Below are positions 43,466-52,322 of a stretch of DNA of 64,000 nucleotides, in pieces. The notes under the pieces are model-generated. The model was not told where the DNA came from, made no database searches, and worked only from the letters and a program-made list of their open reading frames with translations. The DNA comes from an uncultured Gammaproteobacteria bacterium (GTDB lineage: Bacteria; Pseudomonadota; Gammaproteobacteria; HK1): contig OY282378.1 in the NCBI GenBank assembly GCA_958295835.1, positions 2,125,001-2,189,000 of the forward strand, read 5' to 3'. Position 1 is the stretch's first letter. The number at the start of each line of letters is the position of its first letter. Made by a program: the position numbers and the translations under genes.

Positions 43466-44164
43466 ATGAACGAGACATACCATCTGATCAGCTCCGTGAC
43501 CTGACCCTGGGTACAGCGCGCCGTGATCGTGTTGCGTGCCAAGGACGTCGAGTTCGAAGTGACCTACATCGACCTGCGCGAGAAGCCCGACTGGTTTCTC
43601 GAGATCTCTCCCCACGGCAAGGTGCCGGTACTCTCCGTCGGCGGGCGGCCCTTGTTCGAGTCGAACGCGATCGCGGAATTCCTCGACGAGATGGTTCCCC
43701 CGCGGCTGCATCCCGAAGACCCGTTCAAGCGCGCGCGAAACCGGGCCTGGACCGATTTCGTCCCCGACTTCTCGACAAGCCTCGGCGGCGTGTACTACGC
43801 CGGCGACGACACCGCTCTCGCCAATGGGATCGAGGTCGCGCGCGGCCGGCTTGCCAGGCTCGAAGAGGCGCTCGCCAGGGAGCGGGGCAATGACGGGCCG
43901 TACTTCAACGGTGCGGAGCTCTGTCTCGTGGACGCCGCCTACGCGCCGTTCCTCCGGCGCTACGCCTTCGTCGAGACCCGGCTCGGCTGCGGGTTGCTGG
44001 ACGAATTCCCGCTGGTGCAGGCGTGGTCGGATGCGCTGGCCGCGGACGAGCGGGTCATCGGCTCGGTCGCGGACACCTTCGAGCACGAGTTCGTCGTTGC
44101 CCTGCACCGGCGCGGGGCGATGGCCGCGCCGCGGTTCGGGCCGGTGTCGGACGCGGCTGACTGA
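43466..44164 (+). CDS. glutathione S-transferase-like protein with in-frame TGA at the redox Cys (candidate selenoprotein)
   Basis: Reading from ATG 43466 (GAGGA 8 bp upstream) gives MNETYHLISSVT, then TGA at 43502-43504, then PWVQRAVIVLRAKDVEFEV and on to 44164 without further interruption. GST and glutaredoxin-like proteins have CPxxQR at exactly this place, so TGA replaces the redox cysteine. If read as selenocysteine the protein has 232 residues with Sec at 13. A hairpin can form 11 nt after the TGA: GCGCGC (43516-43521) with GCGTGC (43534-43539), loop of 12 nt. The rest matches GST: HGKVPVLSVGG, FESNAIAEFLDE, and C-terminal helices. If TGA is a true stop, a GTG at 43523 would give a 213-residue version lacking the active site. 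Confidence 0.78.
43505..43545 (+). promoter_or_regulatory. possible bacterial SECIS hairpin within the GST-like gene
   Basis: Immediately after the in-frame TGA the RNA can form a 6-bp stem (one G-U pair) between 43516-43521 and 43534-43539 with the loop CGUGAUCGUGUU. The stem begins 11 nt after the TGA, the distance reported for the minimal upper stem-loop bound by SelB in E. coli fdhF. Bacterial SECIS elements are variable, so this is suggestive only. Confidence 0.4.
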
Positions 44165-44176
44165 ACCGACCCTCCA

Positions 44177-44198
44177 CCCGGGCCGCGGCCGGCCCGGG
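44177..44198 (+). terminator. GC-rich hairpin after the GST-like gene
   Basis: CCCGGGCC and GGCCCGGG form a perfect 8-bp stem with a 6-nt loop, 13 bp after the GST stop. There is no T-tract, so termination is uncertain. The 238-bp gap to the transaminase gene holds no supported gene. Confidence 0.35.
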
Positions 44199-44402
44199 CG
44201 GAGACGATGGACCCGAACACCGGAAGCCCGAGCCGCCGGCGCCGCGGCACCCTGCTCGCGGGACCGTGCCGAGGGGGATGGCTGTTCCTCCGGATCCGAG
44301 CGGGCGGGCAGGACTGCCGGAGCGCGATCCGGCACAGGACGCTTTGCCCCTTCGAATCCCTGCCGTCGGTCACGCTTCCCGAGCCCCGGATTGCCGGCAA
44401 GG

Positions 44403-45260
44403 CTATCGATCGACGCTCGCCCGCGCCGATTCGATGTAGATCTCACGCAGCCGGCGCGTGATCGCGCCCGGTCGGCCGTCCCCGATCGTCTCCCCGTCGA
44501 TACGCACCACCGGGATCACGAAGGAGGAGGCGCTGGTGATGAGTGCTTCCGCTGCGCTCTTCGCCTCCTCCACGGTGAACGCCCGCTCCTCGACCGCGAT
44601 CCGATGCTCGCGCGAGAGCCGCAGCACCGCGGCACGGGTGATGCCGTGCAGGATCTCGTTGCCGAGATGCCGCGTCACCACCACCCCGCCGCCGGTGACG
44701 ATGTACGCATTGTTCGAGCTGCCCTCGGTCACGAAGCCGTCCTCGACCATCCACGCATCGCCGGCGCCGGCATCGAGGGCCGCCTGCTTCGCCATCGACG
44801 CCGCGAGCAGCCCCACGGTCTTGACGTCGCGCCGCTTCCAGCGCAGATCGGGCACGGTGACGACCGCGATCCCGTGTGCCGCGAGCGGATTGTCCACGAG
44901 CGGCTTCTCCTGCGTGAACATCACCAGCGTCGGCTCGGGCTCGGCGGGATATGCGAAGTCGCGGTCGGCGGGTCCGCGTGTGATCTGCAGATAGACGACG
45001 CCCTCGTCGAGGTCGTTGCGCGCGATGAGCTCCTTCTGCGCACGCACGATCTCCTCCGGGCCGGCCGGCGAGGCCATCCCCAGCTCGCCGAGCGAGCGTT
45101 CGAGCCGGGCGAGGTGCGCCGCGTTGTCGACGAGGCCCCGGTCGAGCACCGACGACACCTCGTACACTCCGTCCCCGAACAGGAACCCGCGGTCGAAGAC
45201 CGACACGCGCGCTTCGGATTCGGGAACGAACCGGCCGTTGACGTAGACGATACGGCTCAT
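44403..45260 (-). CDS. dat: D-amino-acid transaminase (class IV aminotransferase)
   Basis: A 285-residue PLP enzyme that interconverts D-alanine and D-glutamate with their keto acids. The fold-type IV pattern is clear: RVSVFDRGFLFGDGVYEV, the Schiff-base Lys in RRDVKTVGLLAASMAKQ, and the phosphate loop FVTEGSSNNAYIV. Alanine racemase is encoded divergently next to it, and both supply D-amino acids for peptidoglycan. Other class IV members (branched-chain, aminodeoxychorismate lyase) are less likely given the Dat-like start VYVNGRFVPESEA. Confidence 0.88.
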   Translation of the reverse strand: MSRIVYVNGRFVPESEARVSVFDRGFLFGDGVYEVSSVLDRGLVDNAAHLARLERSLGELGMASPAGPEEIVRAQKELIARNDLDEGVVYLQITRGPADRDFAYPAEPEPTLVMFTQEKPLVDNPLAAHGIAVVTVPDLRWKRRDVKTVGLLAASMAKQAALDAGAGDAWMVEDGFVTEGSSNNAYIVTGGGVVVTRHLGNEILHGITRAAVLRLSREHRIAVEERAFTVEEAKSAAEALITSASSFVIPVVRIDGETIGDGRPGAITRRLREIYIESARASVDR

Positions 45261-45519
45261 GACAGGCTCCGGACGGTGGACGCGGACGCGCGGCGGCGAT
45301 GCGCCGGCGCGGGAAGGGTATTCTAATGCGCCGGCTCGCGGTTGGGCTTGTTGTTCGACGTGACGCCCGGGCCGATGAGGCATGGCGGGCCTTGGCAAGT
45401 ACCTCCACCCCGCAGCCCGATACGGAGCGATCCGCGCCCGCGGCCGATGGATTCCCGCCTTCGCGGGGACGACGGGCATGTGGGGATGAGGGCGGGTCCG
45501 GGCTGGGAGACTGCGAACC
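45261..45519. repeat. dat-alr intergenic region with an ATTCCCGC palindromic repeat
   Basis: This 259-bp divergent promoter region contains ATTCCCGCCTTCGCGGGGAC (45451-45470), a degenerate copy of the element at 38271-38295. No gene is supported. Confidence 0.55.
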
Positions 45520-46680
45520 GTGAACGGTGGGACACATGGCCTGGGCATGGAACGTCCGCACTCGGATGCGCCCGGCCGTCATGGCGAAGGCCGCACCGCG
45601 GCCCGGGTGCTCGTCGATCTCGCCGCCCTGACCGGGAACTACCGCGCCATCGGCTCGGCGACGGCTGCCGAGGTCGCCGGGGTGGTCAAGGCGGACGGCT
45701 ACGGGCTCGGGGTCTCGGATATCGCTCGCGCCTTGTACGAGGCGGGGTGCCGGACCTTCTTCACCGCCTTCGGTCACGAGGCGGTCGAGCTCCGGCGGAT
45801 GCTCGACGACGTGGAGATCTTCGTGCTCATGCCGCGCACCGGCGGCGAGGCGCACCTTCTGCACGAGCACCGCCTGATCCCGTGTCTGTTCGATCTGGAT
45901 GGTGTGGATCGGTGGATCGGGAGCGCGGCGGCGCATGGCGCGCCGGGACGCGCGGCGCTCCACGTCGAGACCGGGATCCACCGGCTCGGTCTCGGCCGCG
46001 AAGAGCTGGACACCCTGATCGGCGACCGTTCCCGGCGGCCCCGTCTCGACGTGGCCCTGTTGATGAGCCATCTCGCCTGCGCGGACGAGCCGAGCGCGCC
46101 GGCCAACCGCCGCCAGCTCAATCGATTCCGGGCGGTGAGGGGCGCGTTTCCGGCCGCGCGCGCCAGTCTTGCGAATTCCGCGGGGACGTTTCTCGGATCG
46201 GACTACCACTTCGATCTGGTACGGCCCGGAATTGCGCTGTACGGCCACGACCCCCATTACGCGCACACCACGCCGCGGGTGCGACCGGTCGCGACGCTCG
46301 AAGCACGGCTGGGACAGATTGCGACGGTGGAGCCCGGCGAGAGCGTCGGCTACGGGGGCGTGGCGACCTGTGACACCGAGCGGCGGATCGGCGTGGTGCT
46401 CGCGGGCTACGCCGACGGCATCCCGCGTGCGCTCTACCGGCCCGGACGGCGGTTCGAGGTCGTGGTCGCCGAGTACCGGGCGCCGCTGTTCGGGACCGTC
46501 TCGATGGATATGGTCACCATCGATCTGAGCAGCGTTCCCGAGGATGCGGTCGGAGTCGGCGCGTGGGTGGAGATCTTCGGCCCGAACGCCCCCATCGAAC
46601 GGGTCGCGGAGCAGGCGGGGACGATCCCCTACGAGATCCTCACCGGCATCGGACCGAGGGTCGAGCGCATCTACCTCTGA
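45520..46680 (+). CDS. alr: alanine racemase
   Basis: A 386-residue PLP enzyme (GTG 45520; ATG 45547 would give 377) making D-alanine for the cell wall. The PLP lysine lies in AGVVKADGYGLG, the second catalytic Tyr in GESVGYGGVAT, and other family blocks are HVETGIHRLGL, LVRPGIALYG and GTVSMDMVTID. It is divergent from dat. Confidence 0.94.
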   Translation: MNGGTHGLGMERPHSDAPGRHGEGRTAARVLVDLAALTGNYRAIGSATAAEVAGVVKADGYGLGVSDIARALYEAGCRTFFTAFGHEAVELRRMLDDVEIFVLMPRTGGEAHLLHEHRLIPCLFDLDGVDRWIGSAAAHGAPGRAALHVETGIHRLGLGREELDTLIGDRSRRPRLDVALLMSHLACADEPSAPANRRQLNRFRAVRGAFPAARASLANSAGTFLGSDYHFDLVRPGIALYGHDPHYAHTTPRVRPVATLEARLGQIATVEPGESVGYGGVATCDTERRIGVVLAGYADGIPRALYRPGRRFEVVVAEYRAPLFGTVSMDMVTIDLSSVPEDAVGVGAWVEIFGPNAPIERVAEQAGTIPYEILTGIGPRVERIYL

Positions 46681-46798
46681 GCGCGGCGCCCCGGGTTTGC
46701 AGGGGCGAAGCGTCTCGCCCCGTGAGCGATCGAGCTTTCCGGGCTATAGTCGCGGCGCTTCGTGATTCGAACTCCCTCCCACCAGGAAGAGGACCCCG

Positions 46799-47713
46799 AT
46801 GAAATATGGCTGCTCCCTGATCGTGCGTGGCGAGGACGCCACCCCGGACACCTTTCTCAAGATGGCCGAGCGCGCCGAGGCGCTCGAACTGGACTCGTTG
46901 TGGCTCAGCGCGCACGTGGTGCTGCCGCCGCAGGTGAAGTCGGGATACATCCTCATTCCCGGGCGGATGCATCCGCCGCACTGGCGCGAATGCTACTGGG
47001 AACCCTTCACGATCCTTTCCTTTCTCGCCGCGCACACCAGGCGCATCACCCTGGGCACGAGCGTCGTGGTGCTCCCGATGCACAACCCCTTCGAGGTCGC
47101 GAAGCAGGTCGCGGAGGTGGACCAGCTTTCCAACGGCCGGTTCATCTTCGGCATCGGCGTGGGCTGGTTCGAGGAGGAGTTCGAGGTCCTCGGACAGAAC
47201 TTCAGGAACCGGGGCGCGCGCACCGACGACGCCATCGAGCTCATGAAGAAGCTCTGGGCGGACGACCCCGTCACCTACCAGGGCCGGTTCTACTCCTGCG
47301 AAGACGCATCGTTCGCACCGAAGCCCGTGCAGCGCCCGCATCCGCCGATCTGGGTGGCCGGCGCGAGCCGGCCCGCCTGCCGCCGCGCGGCACAGTACGC
47401 CGAAGCGTTTCACCCGGTGCGGATGTCGCTGGAGAAGGTCGTCGAGATGCGCAAGGAACTGGATGTCCAGTGCGAGAAGTTCGGCCGCGCTCCGGGCTCG
47501 GTCAAGCTCTGCGTCAAGCTGCCGATGGTCTTCCAGGACGAACCGGGGGAGTTCCTGACCCAGGGCACGCCCCGGCAGATCGCGGACGGCATCAAGCGCT
47601 ACATGGAGATCGGAGCCGAGCACCTCACGTTCGACTTCGTTCCGGAGAAGGTGGACGTCGCGCTCGACGTGATGGAGCGCTTCGCCCAGGAGGTACGGCC
47701 GCGGCTCGATTGA
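46799..47713 (+). CDS. LLM-class flavin-dependent oxidoreductase
   Basis: A 304-residue luciferase-like TIM-barrel protein of the F420/FMN-dependent type. AERAEALELDSLWLSAHVVL, ITLGTSVVVLPMHNPFEVAK, GRFIFGIGVGWFEEEFE and HPPIWVAGAS are family hallmarks. The substrate is unknown. Its 5' region (46681-46798) probably holds its own promoter. Confidence 0.9.
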   Translation: MKYGCSLIVRGEDATPDTFLKMAERAEALELDSLWLSAHVVLPPQVKSGYILIPGRMHPPHWRECYWEPFTILSFLAAHTRRITLGTSVVVLPMHNPFEVAKQVAEVDQLSNGRFIFGIGVGWFEEEFEVLGQNFRNRGARTDDAIELMKKLWADDPVTYQGRFYSCEDASFAPKPVQRPHPPIWVAGASRPACRRAAQYAEAFHPVRMSLEKVVEMRKELDVQCEKFGRAPGSVKLCVKLPMVFQDEPGEFLTQGTPRQIADGIKRYMEIGAEHLTFDFVPEKVDVALDVMERFAQEVRPRLD

Positions 47714-47764
47714 TCGGTCGGGGCTCCGCGCGCACGAGCGGGCCCCTGTTTCCGGACTCCATCC

Positions 47765-48910
47765 TCACGTCAGCGCGTCGGCCGTGAAGAGTCGCCGATA
47801 CTCCGCGATCGCGAACCGGTCCGTCATGCCGGCAACGTAGTCGGCGACGAGGCGAGCCCGCTCGGATTCACCCCCGCCCCGTTCCTCGATCCGTCGTTGG
47901 GTATCGTGAGGGAGGGCGCGGGGGGTGTTGAAGAAGGCGTCGAACAGATCCTTGACGATCCGTTGCGCCTTCATCGACATCCGGAACACCCGGTAGTGAC
48001 GATAGAGCTTTTGCCGCAGAAGCTGCTTGAGCGCTCGATGCTGCTCCAGCATGGGTGCGCTGAAGCGGATCAGCGCCATGCGATGTCCACGCACGTCGTC
48101 GACACTTTCCGGACCCACGGCGTCGATGGCGGCGCGGCTCGTATCCAGCAGGTCCGTCGCCTGGCGGTTGATCATCGCCCGGATCGTTTCGTGGACGATT
48201 CTCCGCCCGACCAGGGCCGGCCAGCGGGCGCGCACCGTCTCGTACTGCTCCCGGAAGAACTCCGCTGCGGTCAGGGTGTCGATCTCGAGCAGCCCGGCGC
48301 GCAGACCGTCGTCGACGTCATGGTTGTTGTACGCGATCTCGTCTGCGAGGTTCGCGACCTGCGCTTCGAGAGAAGGCTGGCTGCCGTTGAGAAAGCGCTC
48401 GCCGAGCGGGCCGAGCCCGCGTGCGTTGGCCCGCGAGCAGTGCTTGAGGATGCCTTCCCGGGTCTCGTAGGTCAGGTTCAGGCCCGGGAAGCTCGCGTAG
48501 CGCACCTCGAGCAGATCGACGACCCGCAACGATTGCAGGTTGTGCTCGAAGCCGCCGTAATCGTGCATGCAGGCGTTGAGAGCGTTCTGCCCGGCGTGGC
48601 CGAACGGCGTGTGGCCGAGGTCGTGGGCCAGCGCGATCGCCTCGACGAGATCCTCGTTCAACCCCAGCGCGCGGGCGATGGTGCGCGAGATCTGTGCGAC
48701 TTCGATCGAGTGGGTGAGGCGGGTGCGGAACATGTCGCCTTCGTGGTTGACGAAGACCTGCGTCTTGTACTCGAGGCGGCGGAAGGCGGCGCTGTGGATG
48801 ATCCGGTCGCGGTCGCGCTGGAATGCGCTCCGGTAGGCGGGTCCGTCCTCGTCGTGCGTCCGTCCGCGCGACGTCGCTTCACTGACGGCATAGGGCGCGA
48901 GCGGGGTCAT
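47765..48910 (-). CDS. deoxyguanosinetriphosphate triphosphohydrolase-like protein
   Basis: A 381-residue HD-domain enzyme that hydrolyses dNTPs to nucleoside and tripolyphosphate. [35 protein letters not shown], the metal site [16 protein letters not shown] and [13 protein letters not shown] are conserved dGTPase blocks. Length fits the short dGTPase-like subfamily. It is probably co-transcribed after aroK, with a REP-like element in between. Confidence 0.93.
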   Translation of the reverse strand: MTPLAPYAVSEATSRGRTHDEDGPAYRSAFQRDRDRIIHSAAFRRLEYKTQVFVNHEGDMFRTRLTHSIEVAQISRTIARALGLNEDLVEAIALAHDLGHTPFGHAGQNALNACMHDYGGFEHNLQSLRVVDLLEVRYASFPGLNLTYETREGILKHCSRANARGLGPLGERFLNGSQPSLEAQVANLADEIAYNNHDVDDGLRAGLLEIDTLTAAEFFREQYETVRARWPALVGRRIVHETIRAMINRQATDLLDTSRAAIDAVGPESVDDVRGHRMALIRFSAPMLEQHRALKQLLRQKLYRHYRVFRMSMKAQRIVKDLFDAFFNTPRALPHDTQRRIEERGGGESERARLVADYVAGMTDRFAIAEYRRLFTADALT

Positions 48911-48950
48911 GCTGCTTCGCGACCCGTCTCCGGCGCTGGCCGAAGCGCAC

Positions 48951-49018
48951 CCGCGATTCCGTGCAGCGGAATCGCCAAGCGACCGCTGTGCGGTCGCCGA
49001 CCGCTGGTGCGGTCGCCG
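48951..49018. repeat. REP-like element with three palindromes between aroK and the dGTPase gene
   Basis: CGATTCCGTGCAGCGGAATCG (48953-48973) is followed by GCGACCGCTGTGCGGTCGC and then CGACCGCTGGTGCGGTCGC (to 49016). It lies in the 109-bp gap after the aroK stop. Best-preserved copy of the family in this window. Confidence 0.8.
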
Positions 49019-49019
49019 C

Positions 49020-49538
49020 TCACAATGCCTCGATGCGCTGGAGGATTTCCCTGACCACGAAACGGCTGGATCGATGCGTCGATCTTACGACGATGGCGGC
49101 GCTTTCACGATAGAGGGGATCGCGGATGCGCATGATCTCGCGCATCGTCGCTTCCGGATCGACGGTTTGCATCAACGGCCGATGACGATCGCGCGCCACC
49201 CGCGCCACCAGCAGGTCGATGGGCGCGTCGAGATAGATCACGAAGCCACGTTCAGCCAAGTGCGCCCGGTTCTGCGCCGACAACACCACGCCGCCCCCGG
49301 TGGCGAGGACGACACCCTCGCGCATCACGAGCCTGGCCAGCATCTCGCTCTCGCGCTTGCGGAATCCGGCCTCGCCTTCGAGCTCGAAGATGAGCGGGAT
49401 TTCGACCCCGGTCCGTTCCTCGAGTGCCTGGTCGGCGTCTAAGAACACCTTGCCGAGCGCCGTTGCGAGCCGTCGGCCGATCGTGCTCTTGCCCGCCCCC
49501 ATCGGGCCGATCAGGAAGATGTTGGAAGGAACGTCCAT
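49020..49538 (-). CDS. aroK: shikimate kinase
   Basis: A 172-residue P-loop kinase for shikimate in aromatic amino-acid synthesis. Walker [26 protein letters not shown], the shikimate-binding FRKRE and ATGGGVVL, and lid DRHRPLM are present. In many gammaproteobacteria aroB follows; here a REP-like element and the dGTPase-like gene follow. mrcA is divergent, as in many relatives. Confidence 0.95.
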   Translation of the reverse strand: MDVPSNIFLIGPMGAGKSTIGRRLATALGKVFLDADQALEERTGVEIPLIFELEGEAGFRKRESEMLARLVMREGVVLATGGGVVLSAQNRAHLAERGFVIYLDAPIDLLVARVARDRHRPLMQTVDPEATMREIMRIRDPLYRESAAIVVRSTHRSSRFVVREILQRIEAL

Positions 49539-49812
49539 CGCTGCAACCTTCGTGTGATCCGTCTTCGTGCCGTTGCCCGAATGCTCTGTCCTGCCGGTGT
49601 TTCCGGCGAGCCGGCCGCCGGCGCCGCCAAGGATCCTGCTCCCCCTGGCGACACGCCCCGCGGCACCGGGCCCGACCGGCCGCGTGCCGAGCCCGCGGAT
49701 CGTCGTCGATGGTGGAGCGGCAGCGTATACTCTACCGGCTGACGGTCGAACCCCCGAAAGTGGTGCGCGGCTGGCGGTCGGTCGGCCACGGGGACGCTCA
49801 GAGCATCAGGTC

Positions 49813-52251
49813 ATGATTCGATTCGCCGGCGTATTCCGGGCTCTCGGCATCCTCGTGCTGCTGGCGGTGCTCGTCGTGGCGTTTGGCGTCGGCGGTGTCT
49901 ACTGGTATCTGACCCCGAAGCTCCCCTCTGCGGAGATCCTCCGCGACGTACGGCTGCAGGTACCGTTGCGGGTCTACACCCGTGACCGCAAGCTGATAGC
50001 CGAGTTCGGCGAGAAGCGTCGTACGCCGTTGCGCCTCGATCAGGTTCCCGAGCGATTGATCCAGGCATTTCTCGCGGGTGAGGACGACCGATTCTTCGAG
50101 CACCCCGGGGTCGACTGGCAAGGCCTCACGCGCGCCGCGCTGCACCTGATCCGTACCGGGGAAAAGGGGCCGGGGGGCAGTACCATCACCATGCAGGTGG
50201 CCAGGAATTTCTTTCTCAGCCGTGAGAAGACGTATATCCGCAAGCTCATCGAGATCCTGCTCGCGCTGAAGATCGAGCGTGAAATCACCAAGGACGAGAT
50301 TCTCGAGCTCTACGTCAACAAGATTTTTCTGGGCCAGCGCGCCTACGGCGTCGGCGCCGCGGCGCAGGTGTACTACGGGCGTCCCATCGAGGAGCTCACG
50401 CTCGCCCAGCTCGCGATGATCGCAGGTCTGCCGAAGGCGCCGTCCCGGTTCAACCCGATCACCGATCCGGAGCAGGCGGTGGTACGCCGCAACTACGTGC
50501 TCCGGCGCATGCTCGATCTCGGGTACATCGAGAAGGCCGAGCACGACGAGGCACGGGACGCACCGGTGACCGCGCGGATCCATGGGCTCGCGATCGAGGC
50601 TGAAGCGCCCTACGTCGCGGAAATGGTGCGGGCCCACATGGAGGCGATCTACGGGGACGACACCTACATCGCAGGATTCAAGGTCCATACCACCCTCGAC
50701 AGCAGGCTGCAGCACGCTGCCAACGCGGCGCTGAGGCAGGCGCTGATCGACTATGACGCCCGTCACGGCTACCGCGGGTCCGAGCGGCACGTCGCGTCGG
50801 GAGAGGGTGCGCGTCCGCCGCGGGAGGTACTCCAGGACACCCCGGTCTTCGGTGGGTTGCTGCCGGCTCTCGTCACGTCGGTTGACGAGCACGTAGTCAC
50901 CGCCCATGCCCGGAACGTCGGTCCCGTCGAGCTCGGGTTCGAGAGCATGGAGTGGGCGCGCCCTTACATCGACGAGAACCGCCGGGGCAAGAAGCCCGAA
51001 TCGGCTGCCGCGGTCGTGAAGACCGGCGACGTCATCCGCGTGCGACGCGCCGGGAACGGCTGGCGTTTCTCCCAGCTACCCGAGGTCGAGGGGGCGCTGG
51101 TATCGCTCGATCCGAACGACGGCGCGATCGTTGCGCTCACCGGCGGCTTCGACTTCTATCGCAGCAAGTTCAACCGAGTGACGCAGGCCGAGCGCCAGCC
51201 CGGATCGAGCTTCAAGCCGTTCATCTACTCCGCCGCGCTCGATCACGGTTATACCGCCGCCAGTATCATCAACGACGCGCCGGTGGTCTTCGAGGATCCC
51301 AGTCTCAAGAGCGCGTGGCGGCCCGAGAACTACGGCGGGAAGTTCTTCGGCCCCACCAGTCTGCGAACCGCACTGTACAAGTCGCGCAATCTCGTCTCGA
51401 TCCGGCTCCTGCGCGATATCGGCATCGACTTCGCCCTCGCCCACATCGCCAAGTTCGGGTTCGATGTGGAGCGTTTGCCCCGGGGGCTGTCACTCGCGCT
51501 CGGCAGCGGGGCGTTGACGCCGCTGGAGGTCGCGGCGGGATACTCCGTGCTCGCCAATGGCGGATATGCCGTCGAGCCGTACTTCATCGAGCGCATACTC
51601 GATTGGAAGGACACGAACCTGTTCACGGCCGACCCGTTCGTCGTGTGCCGGGACTGCGACGAGGAAGAAGCGACGACCGCCTCCGGGTCCGCGGCGTCGG
51701 CCGCGGGGACAAGCCCGGGGGGGTCGGTCGAGCCCGGGGCCGGCGCCGAGCCGTCCCGTCCCGCGCGCCGCGCGCCGCGCGTCATCGACGCACGTAATGC
51801 GTGGCTGATGTATTCCCTGATGCGCGACGTCATTCGCCGCGGCACCGGGCGCCGGGCCCGGGTGCTCGAACGTGACGACCTCGCCGGCAAGACGGGTACC
51901 ACGAACGATCTGTACGATGCGTGGTTCTCGGGGTTCAGCCCCGACCTCGTCGCCACCGCCTGGATCGGGTTCGACCAGCTCCGTCCGCTCGGCCGGCGTG
52001 AGACGGGCGCCAGCGCCGCGCTGCCGATGTGGATTGGGTACATGAAGGAAGCGCTCGAGGATATCCGGGCGAGAAACGTGCCGCCGCCCAGGGGTATCGT
52101 GAGGGTGCGCATCGATCCTGCAACCGGCGGGCGGGCGGGCGCATCGATCGAGGGAGCGGTATTCGAGAGCTTTCGAAGGGAGCGGGTCCCGTCAAGACTC
52201 GCGGAAGCCGCATCGGGCAGCGCGGCGGCGGTGACCGAGAGGCTGTTCTGA
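49813..52251 (+). CDS. mrcA: penicillin-binding protein 1A
   Basis: An 812-residue bifunctional cell-wall synthase from ATG 49813 (MIRFAGVFRALGILVLLAVL), with an N-terminal membrane anchor. The glycosyltransferase motifs are EDDRFFEHPGVDW and GGSTITMQVARN. The transpeptidase motifs are SxxK in PGSSFKPFIY, SxN in YKSRNLVSIR and KTG in LAGKTGTTND. It is shorter than usual in the region between domains but otherwise complete. A Ser/Gly/Ala-rich insert (about residues 625-655) precedes the KTG motif. Confidence 0.95.
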   Translation: MIRFAGVFRALGILVLLAVLVVAFGVGGVYWYLTPKLPSAEILRDVRLQVPLRVYTRDRKLIAEFGEKRRTPLRLDQVPERLIQAFLAGEDDRFFEHPGVDWQGLTRAALHLIRTGEKGPGGSTITMQVARNFFLSREKTYIRKLIEILLALKIEREITKDEILELYVNKIFLGQRAYGVGAAAQVYYGRPIEELTLAQLAMIAGLPKAPSRFNPITDPEQAVVRRNYVLRRMLDLGYIEKAEHDEARDAPVTARIHGLAIEAEAPYVAEMVRAHMEAIYGDDTYIAGFKVHTTLDSRLQHAANAALRQALIDYDARHGYRGSERHVASGEGARPPREVLQDTPVFGGLLPALVTSVDEHVVTAHARNVGPVELGFESMEWARPYIDENRRGKKPESAAAVVKTGDVIRVRRAGNGWRFSQLPEVEGALVSLDPNDGAIVALTGGFDFYRSKFNRVTQAERQPGSSFKPFIYSAALDHGYTAASIINDAPVVFEDPSLKSAWRPENYGGKFFGPTSLRTALYKSRNLVSIRLLRDIGIDFALAHIAKFGFDVERLPRGLSLALGSGALTPLEVAAGYSVLANGGYAVEPYFIERILDWKDTNLFTADPFVVCRDCDEEEATTASGSAASAAGTSPGGSVEPGAGAEPSRPARRAPRVIDARNAWLMYSLMRDVIRRGTGRRARVLERDDLAGKTGTTNDLYDAWFSGFSPDLVATAWIGFDQLRPLGRRETGASAALPMWIGYMKEALEDIRARNVPPPRGIVRVRIDPATGGRAGASIEGAVFESFRRERVPSRLAEAASGSAAAVTERLF

Positions 52252-52322
52252 CGGCCGCGGCGGCGCCCGGCGGTGGGACATCGGGCCATGAACGCCAAAC
52301 GGGCTCCGGTCCGGGCGTACAT

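Noticed and set aside
44207-44461. 84-residue plus-strand ORF after the GST-like gene
   Set aside because: It overlaps the end of dat on the other strand, has no ribosome site and no recognisable sequence.
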